Positions 9,637 through 17,853 of a stretch of DNA of 34,841 nt are shown here, in pieces; positions within the stretch are counted from its first letter, which is position 1; every line of letters begins with the position of its first letter. Location: assembly GCF_004565465.1 (NCBI RefSeq), contig NZ_SRHY01000032.1:1-34841 (forward strand), written 5' to 3'. A program made the position numbers and the translations under genes. Source of the DNA: Lentibacillus salicampi (GTDB lineage Bacteria; Bacillota; Bacilli; Bacillales; Amphibacillaceae). The notes below the pieces were generated by a model that saw only the letters and a list, made by a program, of their open reading frames with translations, made no database searches and had not been told where the DNA came from.

Positions 9637-10392
9637 GTGGGGCTTTTCATCAACAATAACGAACACCCCAATGTCTTTAAAAATAACAACCAAATTCTGG
9701 AACCCAATCAGGGGTACTACCATAAAGATAACTTTTCCGAAATGATCAATGAACAAAAAGAAATCAATCAAACGCTGTCCAATGCATTTCACGAACTACA
9801 AACAATCCATCATCGCCAGCAGCACGCCAACGCAAACCAATGGAAAACGGTTGGTGATCAGTTGACGGCATTGAAAGAACGCGAGCATGAGCACGAAACA
9901 TTTGAACGTCAGGCGATGGCGTGGCTTGCCAAACTTGACGGGAATAATCAGAAGCTGCAGCATATCATTGAGCATGAAGACACGATGAAAAAGGACGTGG
10001 CAGACAAGGTTGCGTCACTGAATGAATCAAGCGAAAAGATTATGGCGCGTCTAACAGCATACGAGTCGGCTAACCAAGAGATGATGCAGCAGATGAATGA
10101 GCTTGCCGACTTGAACCGGCAAATGTCCGAGTACCTGGCCGGTCAGGACAGGACGCAGGCGGATGTACTTGGCCGGCTGGAAAATCAGGAAGCTCTGATG
10201 GAAAAAGTCCATCGGCAAATCAGCGAATTCCGTTCCATCCTGTTTGAGCGGAGCAGCTATCTCGCCGATAAGATTGAAGACAGCTATAACTTGACCTCAT
10301 CGTATGTTTATAAGCTGGTGAAGGGATCCGACCAGCCGCTAATGTGGTATGTGAATCAGAAAAAGGCGGACAGTGACACCCGTCGAGATTAA
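9637..10392 (+). CDS. Coiled-coil protein of unknown function
   Basis: 251 residues from a GTG at 9637, with GAGGG about 10 nt upstream. There is no signal peptide or membrane segment. Residues 30-205 are almost entirely helical with heptad-like spacing (for example ELADLNRQMSEYLAGQDRTQ), typical of a long coiled coil. The N-terminus is Asn-rich (FINNNEHPNVFKNNNQ). The C-terminus has a distinct conserved-looking block, SSYLADKIEDSYNLTSSYVY followed by KLVKGSDQPLMWYV. I have a faint memory of this C-terminal block in other Bacillaceae hypothetical proteins but know no function. It stands alone between decayed genes and the repeat array. Confidence 0.8.
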   Translation: MGLFINNNEHPNVFKNNNQILEPNQGYYHKDNFSEMINEQKEINQTLSNAFHELQTIHHRQQHANANQWKTVGDQLTALKEREHEHETFERQAMAWLAKLDGNNQKLQHIIEHEDTMKKDVADKVASLNESSEKIMARLTAYESANQEMMQQMNELADLNRQMSEYLAGQDRTQADVLGRLENQEALMEKVHRQISEFRSILFERSSYLADKIEDSYNLTSSYVYKLVKGSDQPLMWYVNQKKADSDTRRD

Positions 10393-10482
10393 GCCAATAA
10401 TGGCACGATCACGGTGCCCGGTTGATACTGCATATAGTTGACGCTATGTGCCGTGCCGGAAATCCTGTGGTCAGAACTTTAG

Positions 10483-10520
10483 CAGGCCTTGAACGCATGG
10501 TTTAAGGCCTGAATTGTGTT
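10483..10520 (+). terminator. Possible terminator after the coiled-coil gene
   Basis: CAGGCCTT (10483-10490) and AAGGCCTG (10504-10511) form a perfect 8-bp stem with a 13-nt loop, followed by a mildly T-rich stretch. It lies about 90 nt past the stop. Confidence 0.45.
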
Positions 10521-10537
10521 TTAAGCCCGAGACTTAT

Positions 10538-10849
10538 CTCGGGTCGTTTTCACGGAGGAGGAAGCCCCAAAAGTGTATCGAGAGCGCATCTCGGGTCGTT
10601 TTCACGGAGGAAGAATCCCCAAAAGTGCATCGAGAGCGCATCTCGGGTCGTTTTCACGGAGGAAGAAGCCCCAAAAGTGCATCGAGAGCGCATCTCGAGT
10701 CGATTTCACGGGGGAGGAAGCCCCAAAAGTGCATCGAGAGCGGTACTCGAGTCGATTTCACGGGGGAGGAAGCCCCAAAAGTGCATCGAGAGCGCATCTC
10801 GGGTCGTTTTCACGGGGGAGGAAGCCCCAAAAGTGCATCGAGAAGAGAT
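10538..10849. repeat. Six tandem copies of a 52-bp repeat
   Basis: Units start at 10538, 10590, 10642, 10694, 10746 and 10798, each exactly 52 bp with only a few substitutions; a partial seventh unit begins at 10850. Each contains CACGGRGGA, GAAGCCCCAAAAGTG and, across the junction, CGAGA-(5 nt)-TCTCG, a small hairpin. The array is entered by a stronger hairpin, CCCGAGA/TCTCGGG (10526-10543). Because 52 is not a multiple of 3, all three forward frames stay open, which creates long false proteins with a 52-residue period. There are no unique spacers, so it is not a CRISPR array. Confidence 0.92.
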
Positions 10850-10953
10850 CTCGACTCCAAAATACTGGGAAGCAATGTGAAAACTGCATTGACAGCAGCT
10901 GCTTCACAACAAAAACCCGATTGTGATTGAAAGATTCAACAGCCATAAAAGGT

Positions 10954-11859
10954 TTACTTATAATATATCCACCGGTTCGACCCCACTCTTGTAAAATGTT
11001 GATTTAATACTTTCTGGATACGCCTATGCGAATAAACGATGCGGCACCAGTCATGAATAGCACGCGTGGTGATTTTATGTTTCGGAAATAGAAGCATAAA
11101 CTCCTTAACAGCCCGCATAATGGTATTCGCAAGGGCCTCTTTATGACAGCACTCCCGGCACTCCAGTTTGTGCCCTTCTACTACAGTTGAAAGAGAATGA
11201 CATTTCAAGCAAGGAATACCTTTTCGAAGCTCTTCATAAGTATAGCTTGGCAACTTCTGATACGGCGATTCCTGAATATGAAGCGCGCATAATTTGTCCG
11301 CGAGCCGCTTGTGCTTTTCATTTAGCGCTGACGGGATTGAATTTAATTGACTGAGGTGCTTTTTGACTTGGGTCGGTAAAATAATCGGTTTATCGAGAGG
11401 GGCTTGATATAACGTAAATTCCGGGTTGATAAAAACGACGGAAGCTTCAATCGGAAGGCTAACTTTATGCTTGAGGAGTAACTGTCGGAGCAATGATTCG
11501 CTTCTTCCTGATTGGTGCAGCGGATTGACAATTTCGTATTGCGGCAGTTTGAATAATTTTTCACTTTCGTAATAATACTCCCCTTCATGGTTTTTTACTT
11601 CATAAATGTAAATCGTCTTTGCTGTGATAATCAGCGTGTCAATTTGAAAAGTCGCGTTATTTGCCTGCAGCAATAGGTCATTTAATATGTAGCAGTCACA
11701 CTGAAGCTTCTCCGTCAATGCGTCAAATTTTACCTCGCCTTCATAGCCCTTGCTCAAATTAAAAAAATGCTGCCTGTCTTTTGTAGACAAAGTCATCCGC
11801 GTGTTCAATGCACTCAGTATTTGCAGCTCAGCAGGTTTCGTTCGCGGTTTGTAGAGCAT
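10954..11859 (-). CDS. NERD (nuclease-related) domain protein with C-terminal zinc ribbon
   Basis: 301 residues; ATG at 11859 preceded by AAAGGAAGTGG on its strand. The NERD domain (residues about 38-150) shows its usual marks: GYEGEVKFD near 38-46, QIDTLIITAKTIYIYEVKNH near 72-91 and NPLHQSGRS near 112-120. This arrangement recalls the D/ExK active-site plan of the endonuclease fold (D near 74, E and K in EVKNH). Near residue 216 a zinc ribbon begins, CLKCHS then CRECCH, followed by a basic C-terminal helix region ending RVGSNRWIYYK. NERD proteins are thought to act on DNA or RNA but most are uncharacterised. It stands alone between the 52-bp array and rlmH. No toxin, restriction or phage gene lies next to it. 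Confidence 0.85.
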   Translation of the reverse strand: MLYKPRTKPAELQILSALNTRMTLSTKDRQHFFNLSKGYEGEVKFDALTEKLQCDCYILNDLLLQANNATFQIDTLIITAKTIYIYEVKNHEGEYYYESEKLFKLPQYEIVNPLHQSGRSESLLRQLLLKHKVSLPIEASVVFINPEFTLYQAPLDKPIILPTQVKKHLSQLNSIPSALNEKHKRLADKLCALHIQESPYQKLPSYTYEELRKGIPCLKCHSLSTVVEGHKLECRECCHKEALANTIMRAVKEFMLLFPKHKITTRAIHDWCRIVYSHRRIQKVLNQHFTRVGSNRWIYYK

Positions 11860-12081
11860 GTCCCACTTCCTTTCTTAGTTTGGGTCTATTATACCAGTAA
11901 ATGCAGAAATGTGATCTAAATTTTTCAAAGAAAGAGGAAATGGCGGATGAATGTCGAATGATGAAACGGGTCAAAATTCATTACGCAGGTTATAATGACT
12001 GCATTTGTCATCTTGAATATAGGGAAATATGCCTCTATTTTTGTTAAACTGGAAAAAATGAACGAAAGAGGTTGACTGCCT

Positions 12082-12561
12082 ATGAATATCTCCATAATCG
12101 CCGTCGGAAAGCTGAAAGAAAAATACCTGAAACAGGGCATTGAGGAATACTTGAAGCGGCTCAGCCCTTATGCAAAAGTTCGAATCGTGGAACTTGCTGG
12201 TGAAAAGGCCCCGGAAAACATGAGTGAAGCCGAAATGCGGGAAGTGAAACGAAAAGAAGGCGAGCGGATCTTGTCCAACATAGGCCGGGACACGTATGTC
12301 ATCACGCTGGAGATCAGCGGGAAAATGCTGACCTCGGAAAAATTCGCTGTCAAATTGGACGAACTTACGACCTATGGCAACAGCAAAATCGCATTCATCA
12401 TCGGCGGTTCGATCGGGATAAGCGAGGAAGTGCAGAAACGCAGCGATTTCGCACTGTCGTTTTCCAAGCTGACGTTTCCCCACCAGATGATGCGGATGAT
12501 TCTCTTGGAGCAGGTGTACCGGGCGTTTCGGATTATAAGGCATGAACCGTACCATAAATAA
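12082..12561 (+). CDS. rlmH: 23S rRNA pseudouridine(1915) N3-methyltransferase RlmH
   Basis: 159 residues, exactly the family length. RlmH methylates pseudouridine 1915 in helix 69 of 23S rRNA using SAM, on assembled 70S ribosomes. The SPOUT fold's knotted C-terminal half is clear: [14 protein letters not shown] near residues 75-88, [15 protein letters not shown] near 103-117 (SAM loop) and [20 protein letters not shown] near 125-144, ending [19 protein letters not shown] precedes the ATG. In most Bacillaceae rlmH follows htrA and the walRK cluster near the origin. Here the upstream neighbour is a NERD gene and downstream is gene debris, so the locus appears rearranged. Confidence 0.97.
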   Translation: MNISIIAVGKLKEKYLKQGIEEYLKRLSPYAKVRIVELAGEKAPENMSEAEMREVKRKEGERILSNIGRDTYVITLEISGKMLTSEKFAVKLDELTTYGNSKIAFIIGGSIGISEEVQKRSDFALSFSKLTFPHQMMRMILLEQVYRAFRIIRHEPYHK

Positions 12562-12767
12562 AAAAGTCTCATGGCTATCTTTTCAATCTGAATATTGCAT
12601 ACGCCTTCAAAATCTTCAAAAATCACTTGGCATTTTTCGCAATTAACGTAAAATATAAATAAGTCAGTCACTTCTTTGCTGCCCCTTGCATCAGGGCAGA
12701 TTTTTCCTCATGCGATACACCACAACAGTATTCCTATCATTTTGCCCGGCTTAACGTAACATGATAA

Positions 12768-12890
12768 ACCTGCCAATCCTTTCTGCAATTCAATGATCGC
12801 GCCATTTTTGAACATGTCGGGAAGGTATCTAAGACGGTCGTGGACAAGAAAGCCGTCCAGGAATATGAAAAAATAATCAGCATCGCATGA
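12768..12890 (+). pseudogene. Possible C-terminal remnant of a RhuM-like protein
   Basis: A 40-codon frame between stops reads FNDRAIFEHVGKVSKTVVDK and then KAVQEYEKII before TGA 12888. The GKVSK...A..EY pattern resembles the C-terminal part of RhuM-family (virulence/accessory island) proteins as I remember them. No start codon, ribosome binding site or N-terminal part is present. The fragment may equally be unrelated. Confidence 0.3.
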
Positions 12891-12980
12891 CTCAGGGCTC
12901 ATCCGATGGTTTTGACCAATTTATTGAGATCAATCATCTGAAGATATAATTCAATTTGATGCGTAAAAGGAACGTGCAGC

Positions 12981-13120
12981 ATGGACGAGGAAAAGCTGTC
13001 AGCGAAAACGGTACTAAATGGTATCGTTATTTTTTGGCAGGATAAGAAGGATGGAGGGACGCGTATGTGATTTTAAACGGAGAAAAGCTTTATGATTCTT
13101 GCACGGGATATGAAACATAA
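12981..13120 (+). pseudogene. Possible frameshifted small gene
   Basis: ATG 12981 opens a 29-codon frame (MDEEKLSAKTVLNGIVIF...) ending at TGA 13068. The next frame continues from 13067 (VILNGEKLYDSCTGYET) to TAA 13118. AAAGGAACG lies about 11 nt upstream. A single-base change could join the two into about 46 residues. Family unknown. The stretch 12562-13200 otherwise holds no intact gene and reads as degraded accessory DNA. Confidence 0.3.
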
Positions 13121-13210
13121 AAGAAATAGCATGGACCTGCACGTTACCCCCAATCTATTCTTTTACTCCGCCCCCCCTCATCAGTTGCGTATGTGACAAA
13201 AATATTTCAG

Positions 13211-13241
13211 TTTACCGGGAAATTTGATACACTATATAGTG
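13211..13241 (+). promoter_or_regulatory. Candidate promoter and palindromic site of mqo
   Basis: TTTACC (13211-13216), an 18-nt spacer and TATAGT (13235-13240). The -10 lies inside a perfect 12-bp palindrome, CACTATATAGTG (13230-13241), which could be an operator. The roughly 100-nt leader contains an imperfect hairpin (CCTGGGTT with AACCCCAAGG, about 13284-13311) without a T run. Confidence 0.4.
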
Positions 13242-13344
13242 GATAATCATAGTCCTTGAAAAGATGTATAACTTATTGGCTCCTGGGTTACTGAGAAACC
13301 CCAAGGGGCATTAGCATATTTTCTGCAAATCATAGGAGATTGGG

Positions 13345-14859
13345 ATGAATGACATGAGTAACAAGCATACGACATCAGATGTTATCCTGATTGGCGCCGG
13401 AATCATGAGTGCAACATTGGGATCTCTCTTAAAAGAATTGGCACCGGACTGGAACATTACGATTTTTGAAAAACTGGATCATGCTGGAGCGGAGAGTTCG
13501 AACGTATGGAATAACGCAGGAACTGGACATTCTGCGCTGTGCGAGCTGAACTACACGCCGGAACAGCCGGATGGGTCGATCGATATCAGCAAAGCACTGA
13601 ATATCAATGAAAAGTTTCAGGTATCCAAGCAGTTTTGGTCCTACTTGGTTAACAGTGGCTTAATCGAGAATCCCCACGACTTTATCATGCCTCTGCCACA
13701 TATGAGTCTAGTGCATGGGGAAAATAACGTCAGATTTTTGAAAAAGCGCTTTAATGCACTTTCGGACAACCCCCTGTTTGAAGGCATGGAATTTTCCGAT
13801 GATCCGGAAACATTAAAGGAATGGATTCCATTGATCATGAATGACCGAACAGTTGATGAGTCAATTGCAGCAACTAAAATCGACTCCGGAACCGATGTTA
13901 ACTTCGGGGTGCTAACAAGAAAATTGCTTGACCACCTGGAGAAGCAACATGTGAATATCCGGTTCAATCATACGGTGGATGATTTACAGCGTACGGATGA
14001 CGGTAGCTGGGAAGTAAAAGTCAGGAACTTTGAAGACAACACCCTTGAATATCACACGGCAAAATTCGTCTTTATCGGCGCCGGCGGAGGTGCTCTGCCA
14101 CTGCTGCAAAAGACGGGCATTCCTGAGAGTGAACATGTAGGCGGATTCCCTGTTAGCGGCCAATTCCTTGTCTGCAAAAATCCTGAGGTGACCAAAGAAC
14201 ATACTGCCAAAGTATACGGCAAAGCTGAAGTTGGTGCGCCGCCAATGTCGGTGCCGCATCTTGATACACGCTATATCGACGGCCAAAAGACATTGCTGTT
14301 TGGACCATTTGCCGGCTTCTCGCCAAAATTCTTGAAAACCGGCTCGAATATGGACTTATTAAATTCCGTTAAACCGAATAATGTGTTCACGATGCTGGCA
14401 GCAGGTGCCAAGAATGTGCCATTAACCAGATATCTGGTTGGGCAGCTGATGTTATCGAAGGAAGAACACATCCAGGCATTGCGCGAATTTGTTCCCGACG
14501 CACAAAGCGCCGATTGGGACCTCGTTACAGCGGGTCAGCGTGTCCAGGTGATTAAGGATACGAAAGATGGGGGCAAAGGCACACTTCAATTTGGTACTGA
14601 ACTTGTCAGTGGCGCCAATGGAACCATCGCTGCATTGCTCGGTGCCTCGCCAGGCGCTTCAACGGCGGTTTCCATCATGTTTGAGGTCATGGAAAAATGC
14701 TTCCCCGATCAAATCGACGAGTGGGCACCGAAGATCAAAGAAATGGTCCCCTCATATGGCCAGTCATTACAGGCTCATCCGGAGCTGATCCGTAAAATCC
14801 GCCAGACAACTGCTAAGGCACTTGGCCTGGCAGATGAGAGCGAAGTAAAACCGGTATAA
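13345..14859 (+). CDS. mqo: Malate:quinone oxidoreductase
   Basis: 504 residues; B. subtilis YojH/Mqo has 500. This FAD enzyme oxidises L-malate to oxaloacetate at the membrane surface and passes electrons to the quinone pool, bypassing NAD-malate dehydrogenase. The FAD-binding fold opens with [18 protein letters not shown] (residues about 12-29), then [20 protein letters not shown] near 43-62. A second nucleotide contact, [13 protein letters not shown], lies near 243-255. The C-terminal part contains [12 protein letters not shown] and [10 protein letters not shown] (about 413-443). AGGAG precedes the ATG at 13345; a second ATG four codons later is also possible. Monocistronic, with a strong terminator. 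Confidence 0.96.
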   Translation: MNDMSNKHTTSDVILIGAGIMSATLGSLLKELAPDWNITIFEKLDHAGAESSNVWNNAGTGHSALCELNYTPEQPDGSIDISKALNINEKFQVSKQFWSYLVNSGLIENPHDFIMPLPHMSLVHGENNVRFLKKRFNALSDNPLFEGMEFSDDPETLKEWIPLIMNDRTVDESIAATKIDSGTDVNFGVLTRKLLDHLEKQHVNIRFNHTVDDLQRTDDGSWEVKVRNFEDNTLEYHTAKFVFIGAGGGALPLLQKTGIPESEHVGGFPVSGQFLVCKNPEVTKEHTAKVYGKAEVGAPPMSVPHLDTRYIDGQKTLLFGPFAGFSPKFLKTGSNMDLLNSVKPNNVFTMLAAGAKNVPLTRYLVGQLMLSKEEHIQALREFVPDAQSADWDLVTAGQRVQVIKDTKDGGKGTLQFGTELVSGANGTIAALLGASPGASTAVSIMFEVMEKCFPDQIDEWAPKIKEMVPSYGQSLQAHPELIRKIRQTTAKALGLADESEVKPV

Positions 14860-14878
14860 TCGATATGGAAATACGGAT

Positions 14879-14930
14879 AAGGAAACATCATTTGCCGTTG
14901 AAGCAAATGGATGTTTCCTTTTTATTTTTT
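14879..14930 (+). terminator. Terminator of mqo
   Basis: AAGGAAACATC and GATGTTTCCTT, extended by ATTTGC/GCAAAT with one bulge, form a long stem followed by TTTTATTTTTT. Confidence 0.95.
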
Positions 14931-14989
14931 TATAGGATAGCGCTTATTCATTTATAACACAAAAATTTACACTATTTTATATTTACCTG

Positions 14990-15020
14990 TTGAATCGCAC
15001 GTAACGTGTTGTTATATACT
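14990..15020 (+). promoter_or_regulatory. MerR-type promoter with 19-bp spacer
   Basis: TTGAAT (14990-14995) and TATACT (15015-15020) are separated by exactly 19 bp, the over-long spacing characteristic of promoters activated by MerR proteins. The spacer contains the dyad CACGT-A-ACGTG (14998-15008). It drives the merR-ABC operon itself, so autoregulation is likely. TATATA at 17-bp spacing is an alternative -10. Confidence 0.6.
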
Positions 15021-15049
15021 TGAGGAAATAACAATAAGGGGTGGCGGGA

Positions 15050-15793
15050 ATGTATACCATTGGGCAATTGTCAAAGAAGACTGGGGTGACGGTAAGGACA
15101 CTGGATTATTATGATGAAATCGGTCTGATCAAACCTTCGTCCAAAACGGAGGGTGGACATCGTTTATATATGGACAACGATGTGATGACCCTGGAGCGTG
15201 TTCTGGCGTTAAAATATATGGGTTTTTCGCTGGAGAAAATGAAAGACGTCCTGAATGAGTCAACGTCGACCTGGCAGCAATCAATCCAGCATCAATTGGA
15301 AATGGTTCAGCGTGAACAGGACCGGTTAAAAACGCTGGAACAAGCGCTTACCGGTATATCGTACGCCATTGAATTTGAGGGGGAAATCAATTGGTCAATG
15401 ATTTTCGGTACGATCCGTTTGTTTCAACAAGCCCCCGAGGATGCCCTGCAGCAATATAAAGGCTACCTGAGTGACGAAGAAATGCGAAAGATTATGGACA
15501 TCAATGCCGGGATGAGTGAGGACGATATCGCGGAATGGACTGGAATTATTCATGATATCAAAAATAACCTTGAAATTGATCCGGGTTCAGAAAAGGCCCA
15601 ACAGCTGGCCGAACGATGGATGAACCAGGCAGACAACATGTTTGAGCAGGACGAAGAATTACTCAGTGATATGTGGGAAGCACTGCAAAATCTTAAGGAA
15701 GGCATAGCCTTTTACCCAATGGATCAAGATGTCATCAATTTTATCGAGCGTGCTCTAACGATTAAGTATGCGCATAGGGAGGTAAAGAAATGA
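15050..15793 (+). CDS. MerR family transcriptional regulator with TipAS-like effector domain
   Basis: 247 residues from the ATG at 15050. The frame extends to a GTG at 15041, but that lies within the likely ribosome binding region (AAGGGGTGG). The winged helix is plain: MYTIGQLSKKTGVTVRTLDY at residues 1-20, then YDEIGLIKPS and GGHRLY. A coiled-coil linker (about 75-105) leads to a C-terminal helical domain resembling TipAS/BltR-type drug-sensing domains (AQQLAERWMNQADNMFEQDE near 183-202). Such regulators bend an over-spaced promoter into an active form when the ligand binds. The gene overlaps the ABC ATPase gene by 4 bp, so the regulated output is probably the transporter. The ligand is unknown; an antibiotic or peptide is the usual guess. 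Confidence 0.9.
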   Translation: MYTIGQLSKKTGVTVRTLDYYDEIGLIKPSSKTEGGHRLYMDNDVMTLERVLALKYMGFSLEKMKDVLNESTSTWQQSIQHQLEMVQREQDRLKTLEQALTGISYAIEFEGEINWSMIFGTIRLFQQAPEDALQQYKGYLSDEEMRKIMDINAGMSEDDIAEWTGIIHDIKNNLEIDPGSEKAQQLAERWMNQADNMFEQDEELLSDMWEALQNLKEGIAFYPMDQDVINFIERALTIKYAHREVKK

Positions 15794-16722
15794 TTCTCGA
15801 TGTGAAAGGTGTCACAAAGGTTTTTGGTGATGGAGGTAAGTCCAGGAACATGGCCAATGATCATCTTACATTCCGTATTCATGAAGGTGAAATATTCGGG
15901 CTGCTGGGACAAAATGGTGCAGGAAAGACAACGCTGGTAAACCAAATTTTAGGACTGTCAACGCCCGATCGCGGTGACATTGACTTGCTTGGTGAATCGG
16001 TTATCCAATCACCTGCCAGGGCACGGTCTATTTGTTCCGTGCAGCCACAGTCCCAGGTACCGATCGGCCTCCTGACCCCGAAGCAGGCCGTTTCGCTTAT
16101 GGGCAAAATGCGGGCAGGGAACAATTTTGATCCGAAGCGGGTGGGAGCACTCTTTGATGCGTTGAATATGCAGGAATGGGCGAATACACCAGGTGAAAAG
16201 CTTTCGGGCGGTGCCCAGCGCCTGACATCTTTTTGCATGGCAGTGATTGCTCCCGGTAATTTAGTCATACTTGATGAACCGACAAATGATGTGGACCCGG
16301 TTCGCCGGCGTTACCTTTGGCAGGTGATACGCGATTTGACGAATGATGGTACTTCCGTCATTCTCGTGACACACAATGTGCTGGAAGCTGAAAGGACAGT
16401 TGATCGTGTAGCGATTATGCATGAAGGTAAATTTCTGGCTCAGGGATCGCCATCCGAAATAAAACGTTCCGTCAGCAATCACATGCGCATGGAACTGAGT
16501 TTAGCGTGTGAGCCAGCAGATATCGAAATTCCAGGTTGTGCACTTTCCGCACATCAGAATGGATCCCGTTTATTGTTTTCCATGGATCCAGCAAATGTGC
16601 CACCAGCTATTGATTGGGCAAAAGACCAGATTGATAGAGGTCTGATTATGGATTATTCCCTGTCACCAACAACCATTGAAGATGCTTATATTGCATTAAC
16701 GTCCGGAAAGGCGGTTGGATAA
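15790..16722 (+). CDS. ABC-2 type transporter ATP-binding protein
   Basis: 310 residues. Walker A GQNGAGKTT sits at residues 40-48, the signature is LSGGAQRL rather than the usual LSGGQ (near 138), Walker B is LVILDEPTNDVD (near 157-168) and the H-loop is VTHN (near 193). About 85 C-terminal residues follow the nucleotide-binding domain, as in DrrA/CcmA-like drug-export ATPases. It overlaps the merR stop (ATGA) and is followed without a gap by the permease gene, a tight three-gene operon. The Ala in the signature motif is a slight departure but probably tolerated. Role: energises export of an unknown compound, perhaps the inducer of the regulator. Confidence 0.93.
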   Translation: MILDVKGVTKVFGDGGKSRNMANDHLTFRIHEGEIFGLLGQNGAGKTTLVNQILGLSTPDRGDIDLLGESVIQSPARARSICSVQPQSQVPIGLLTPKQAVSLMGKMRAGNNFDPKRVGALFDALNMQEWANTPGEKLSGGAQRLTSFCMAVIAPGNLVILDEPTNDVDPVRRRYLWQVIRDLTNDGTSVILVTHNVLEAERTVDRVAIMHEGKFLAQGSPSEIKRSVSNHMRMELSLACEPADIEIPGCALSAHQNGSRLLFSMDPANVPPAIDWAKDQIDRGLIMDYSLSPTTIEDAYIALTSGKAVG

Positions 16723-17457
16723 ATGATGACGACATTAAGCCATTACAAGTATGTATTTCAAATGCAGTTTTTAAGAAATGCAGGTTTTCTCGTAGTTATG
16801 ATGCTGATTCATATATTGATATCAATCGGAATCGTGATCGGCTTTACTTATTTGATTCCGAATCCCGATACAAGCACCATCCTTTTTTTGGCGACAGGTG
16901 CACCGACAATTATTTTAATTTTTACGGGACTAGTTGTTTTGCCTCAACAGGTTGGTACTGCCAAGACAGATGGGTATATGGAATTTATGCGGACATGGTC
17001 AGTAAAACGTTCTGTTATTCTCGGAGCCGATACAGCCATATGGTTATTGATCACCATTCCAGGGATTATCGTTTCTTCCTTTGTCGCACATCTCATGTTT
17101 CATCCAGGATATGATATCTCCTGGACGATTATTCCGGCATTGCTCATGATTGCCTTAACATCGATTGGGGTCGGGTACGGATTTTCCTATCTTTTGCCGC
17201 CGGCCGCTTCACTTGGTATTTCTCAGGTAGTTGTCTTTGGAGCGCTTATGTTTTCACCAGTCAACTTCCCCATGGAGCGGCTTCCGGGATGGCTCCAGGC
17301 ACTTCATGAAGTACTGCCCATCTATTCGATGGCAGAAGTGATGCGCGCTTCTTTAGCGGCTTCTGCTTTCGACGCCAACATGGGAAATTACATTAATTTA
17401 TTGATATGGTGCGTATTGGGGTATGGTGGGGCTATTGTGATCTTGAACAGGAAATAA
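16723..17457 (+). CDS. ABC-2 type transporter permease
   Basis: 244 residues with about six hydrophobic segments: around residues 18-42, 50-72, 100-124, 135-155, 160-182 and 222-240. This is the layout of single-domain ABC-2 permeases that work as dimers with the upstream ATPase. It starts at ATG 16723 right after the ATPase stop, with a second ATG following at once; the ATPase's GGAAAGG supplies the ribosome binding site. A conserved-looking loop, SPVNFPMERLPGWLQALHEV, precedes the last membrane segments, typical of DrrB/NodJ-like exporters. The substrate is unknown. Confidence 0.92.
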   Translation: MMTTLSHYKYVFQMQFLRNAGFLVVMMLIHILISIGIVIGFTYLIPNPDTSTILFLATGAPTIILIFTGLVVLPQQVGTAKTDGYMEFMRTWSVKRSVILGADTAIWLLITIPGIIVSSFVAHLMFHPGYDISWTIIPALLMIALTSIGVGYGFSYLLPPAASLGISQVVVFGALMFSPVNFPMERLPGWLQALHEVLPIYSMAEVMRASLAASAFDANMGNYINLLIWCVLGYGGAIVILNRK

Positions 17458-17509
17458 GTTGAGTCTTCAGGGTTGTTGGGCGAGGGTCAAAAGAGGTGGG
17501 GGTGACCCA

Positions 17510-17538
17510 TTGACATAAAAGTAAATTTAGTCCATAAT
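17510..17538 (+). promoter_or_regulatory. Sigma-A promoter of proBA
   Basis: TTGACA (17510-17515), 17-nt spacer, CATAAT (17533-17538). It is a near-consensus housekeeping promoter placed just before the T-box leader. Confidence 0.75.
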
Positions 17539-17579
17539 GTTGCTAATTTATAAATAAACAGATGCTTGCAATTTTATAC

Positions 17580-17826
17580 GGAAAAGGTAATGACTGGGAA
17601 TTAGTAAATAGTCCTCAGGTACAAGAGAGTAAAATTCATCGGCTGCAAGATTTTACAACCTGCCATGCTATTGAACCTGTCCCTTGAACTGTCGGGTAAA
17701 GCCTGACCGATTTCCTGCGTTAAAGGGTTTTTGAGTGGATACTGGAATGAGTTCTAATATCAATGAAGGTGGTACCACGGAGACAATGCGCTTCCGTCCT
17801 TTTATAGGGGCGGAGGGGCATTTTTT
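17580..17826 (+). promoter_or_regulatory. T-box riboswitch, proline-specific
   Basis: The leader carries the T-box core AAGGTGGTACCACGG (17766-17780), whose TGG pairs with the NCCA end of uncharged tRNA, then a terminator stem (TGCGCTTCCGTCC with GGGGCGGAGGGGCA, 17787-17820) and six T. Stem I features are present: AGTAAA, AGAGAG (17623-17628) and an apical hairpin. The specifier stretch reads TTGAACCTGTCCCTTGAACTG, where the codon after GAA is CCT (17676-17678), proline. This agrees with the downstream proline genes and with the known tRNA-Pro T-box control of proBA in Bacillus. Low proline charging should permit read-through. Confidence 0.93.
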
Positions 17827-17853
17827 CTATCAATAATCGGGAGATGAAAGATC

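Noticed and set aside
10538..10849. CRISPR array
   Set aside because: The whole 52-bp unit is conserved, with no unique spacers, and no cas genes are present.
10514..10930. Open frames of 138, 117 and 67 residues over the repeat array, with Lys/Arg/Ser-rich repeats
   Set aside because: All three forward frames are open only because the 52-bp unit lacks stops and shifts phase each copy. No frame has a credible start site and the protein would be the same repeat read in rotation.
11971..12555. 194-residue minus-strand frame
   Set aside because: Exact antisense of rlmH, rich in His and Phe as expected for a shadow.
12372..12671. 99-residue minus-strand frame with a CEKC motif, considered as the CxxH/CxxC protein often found beside rlmH
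   Set aside because: Only the first 35 residues lie outside rlmH, and they do not match that family's order of motifs; no good ribosome binding site.
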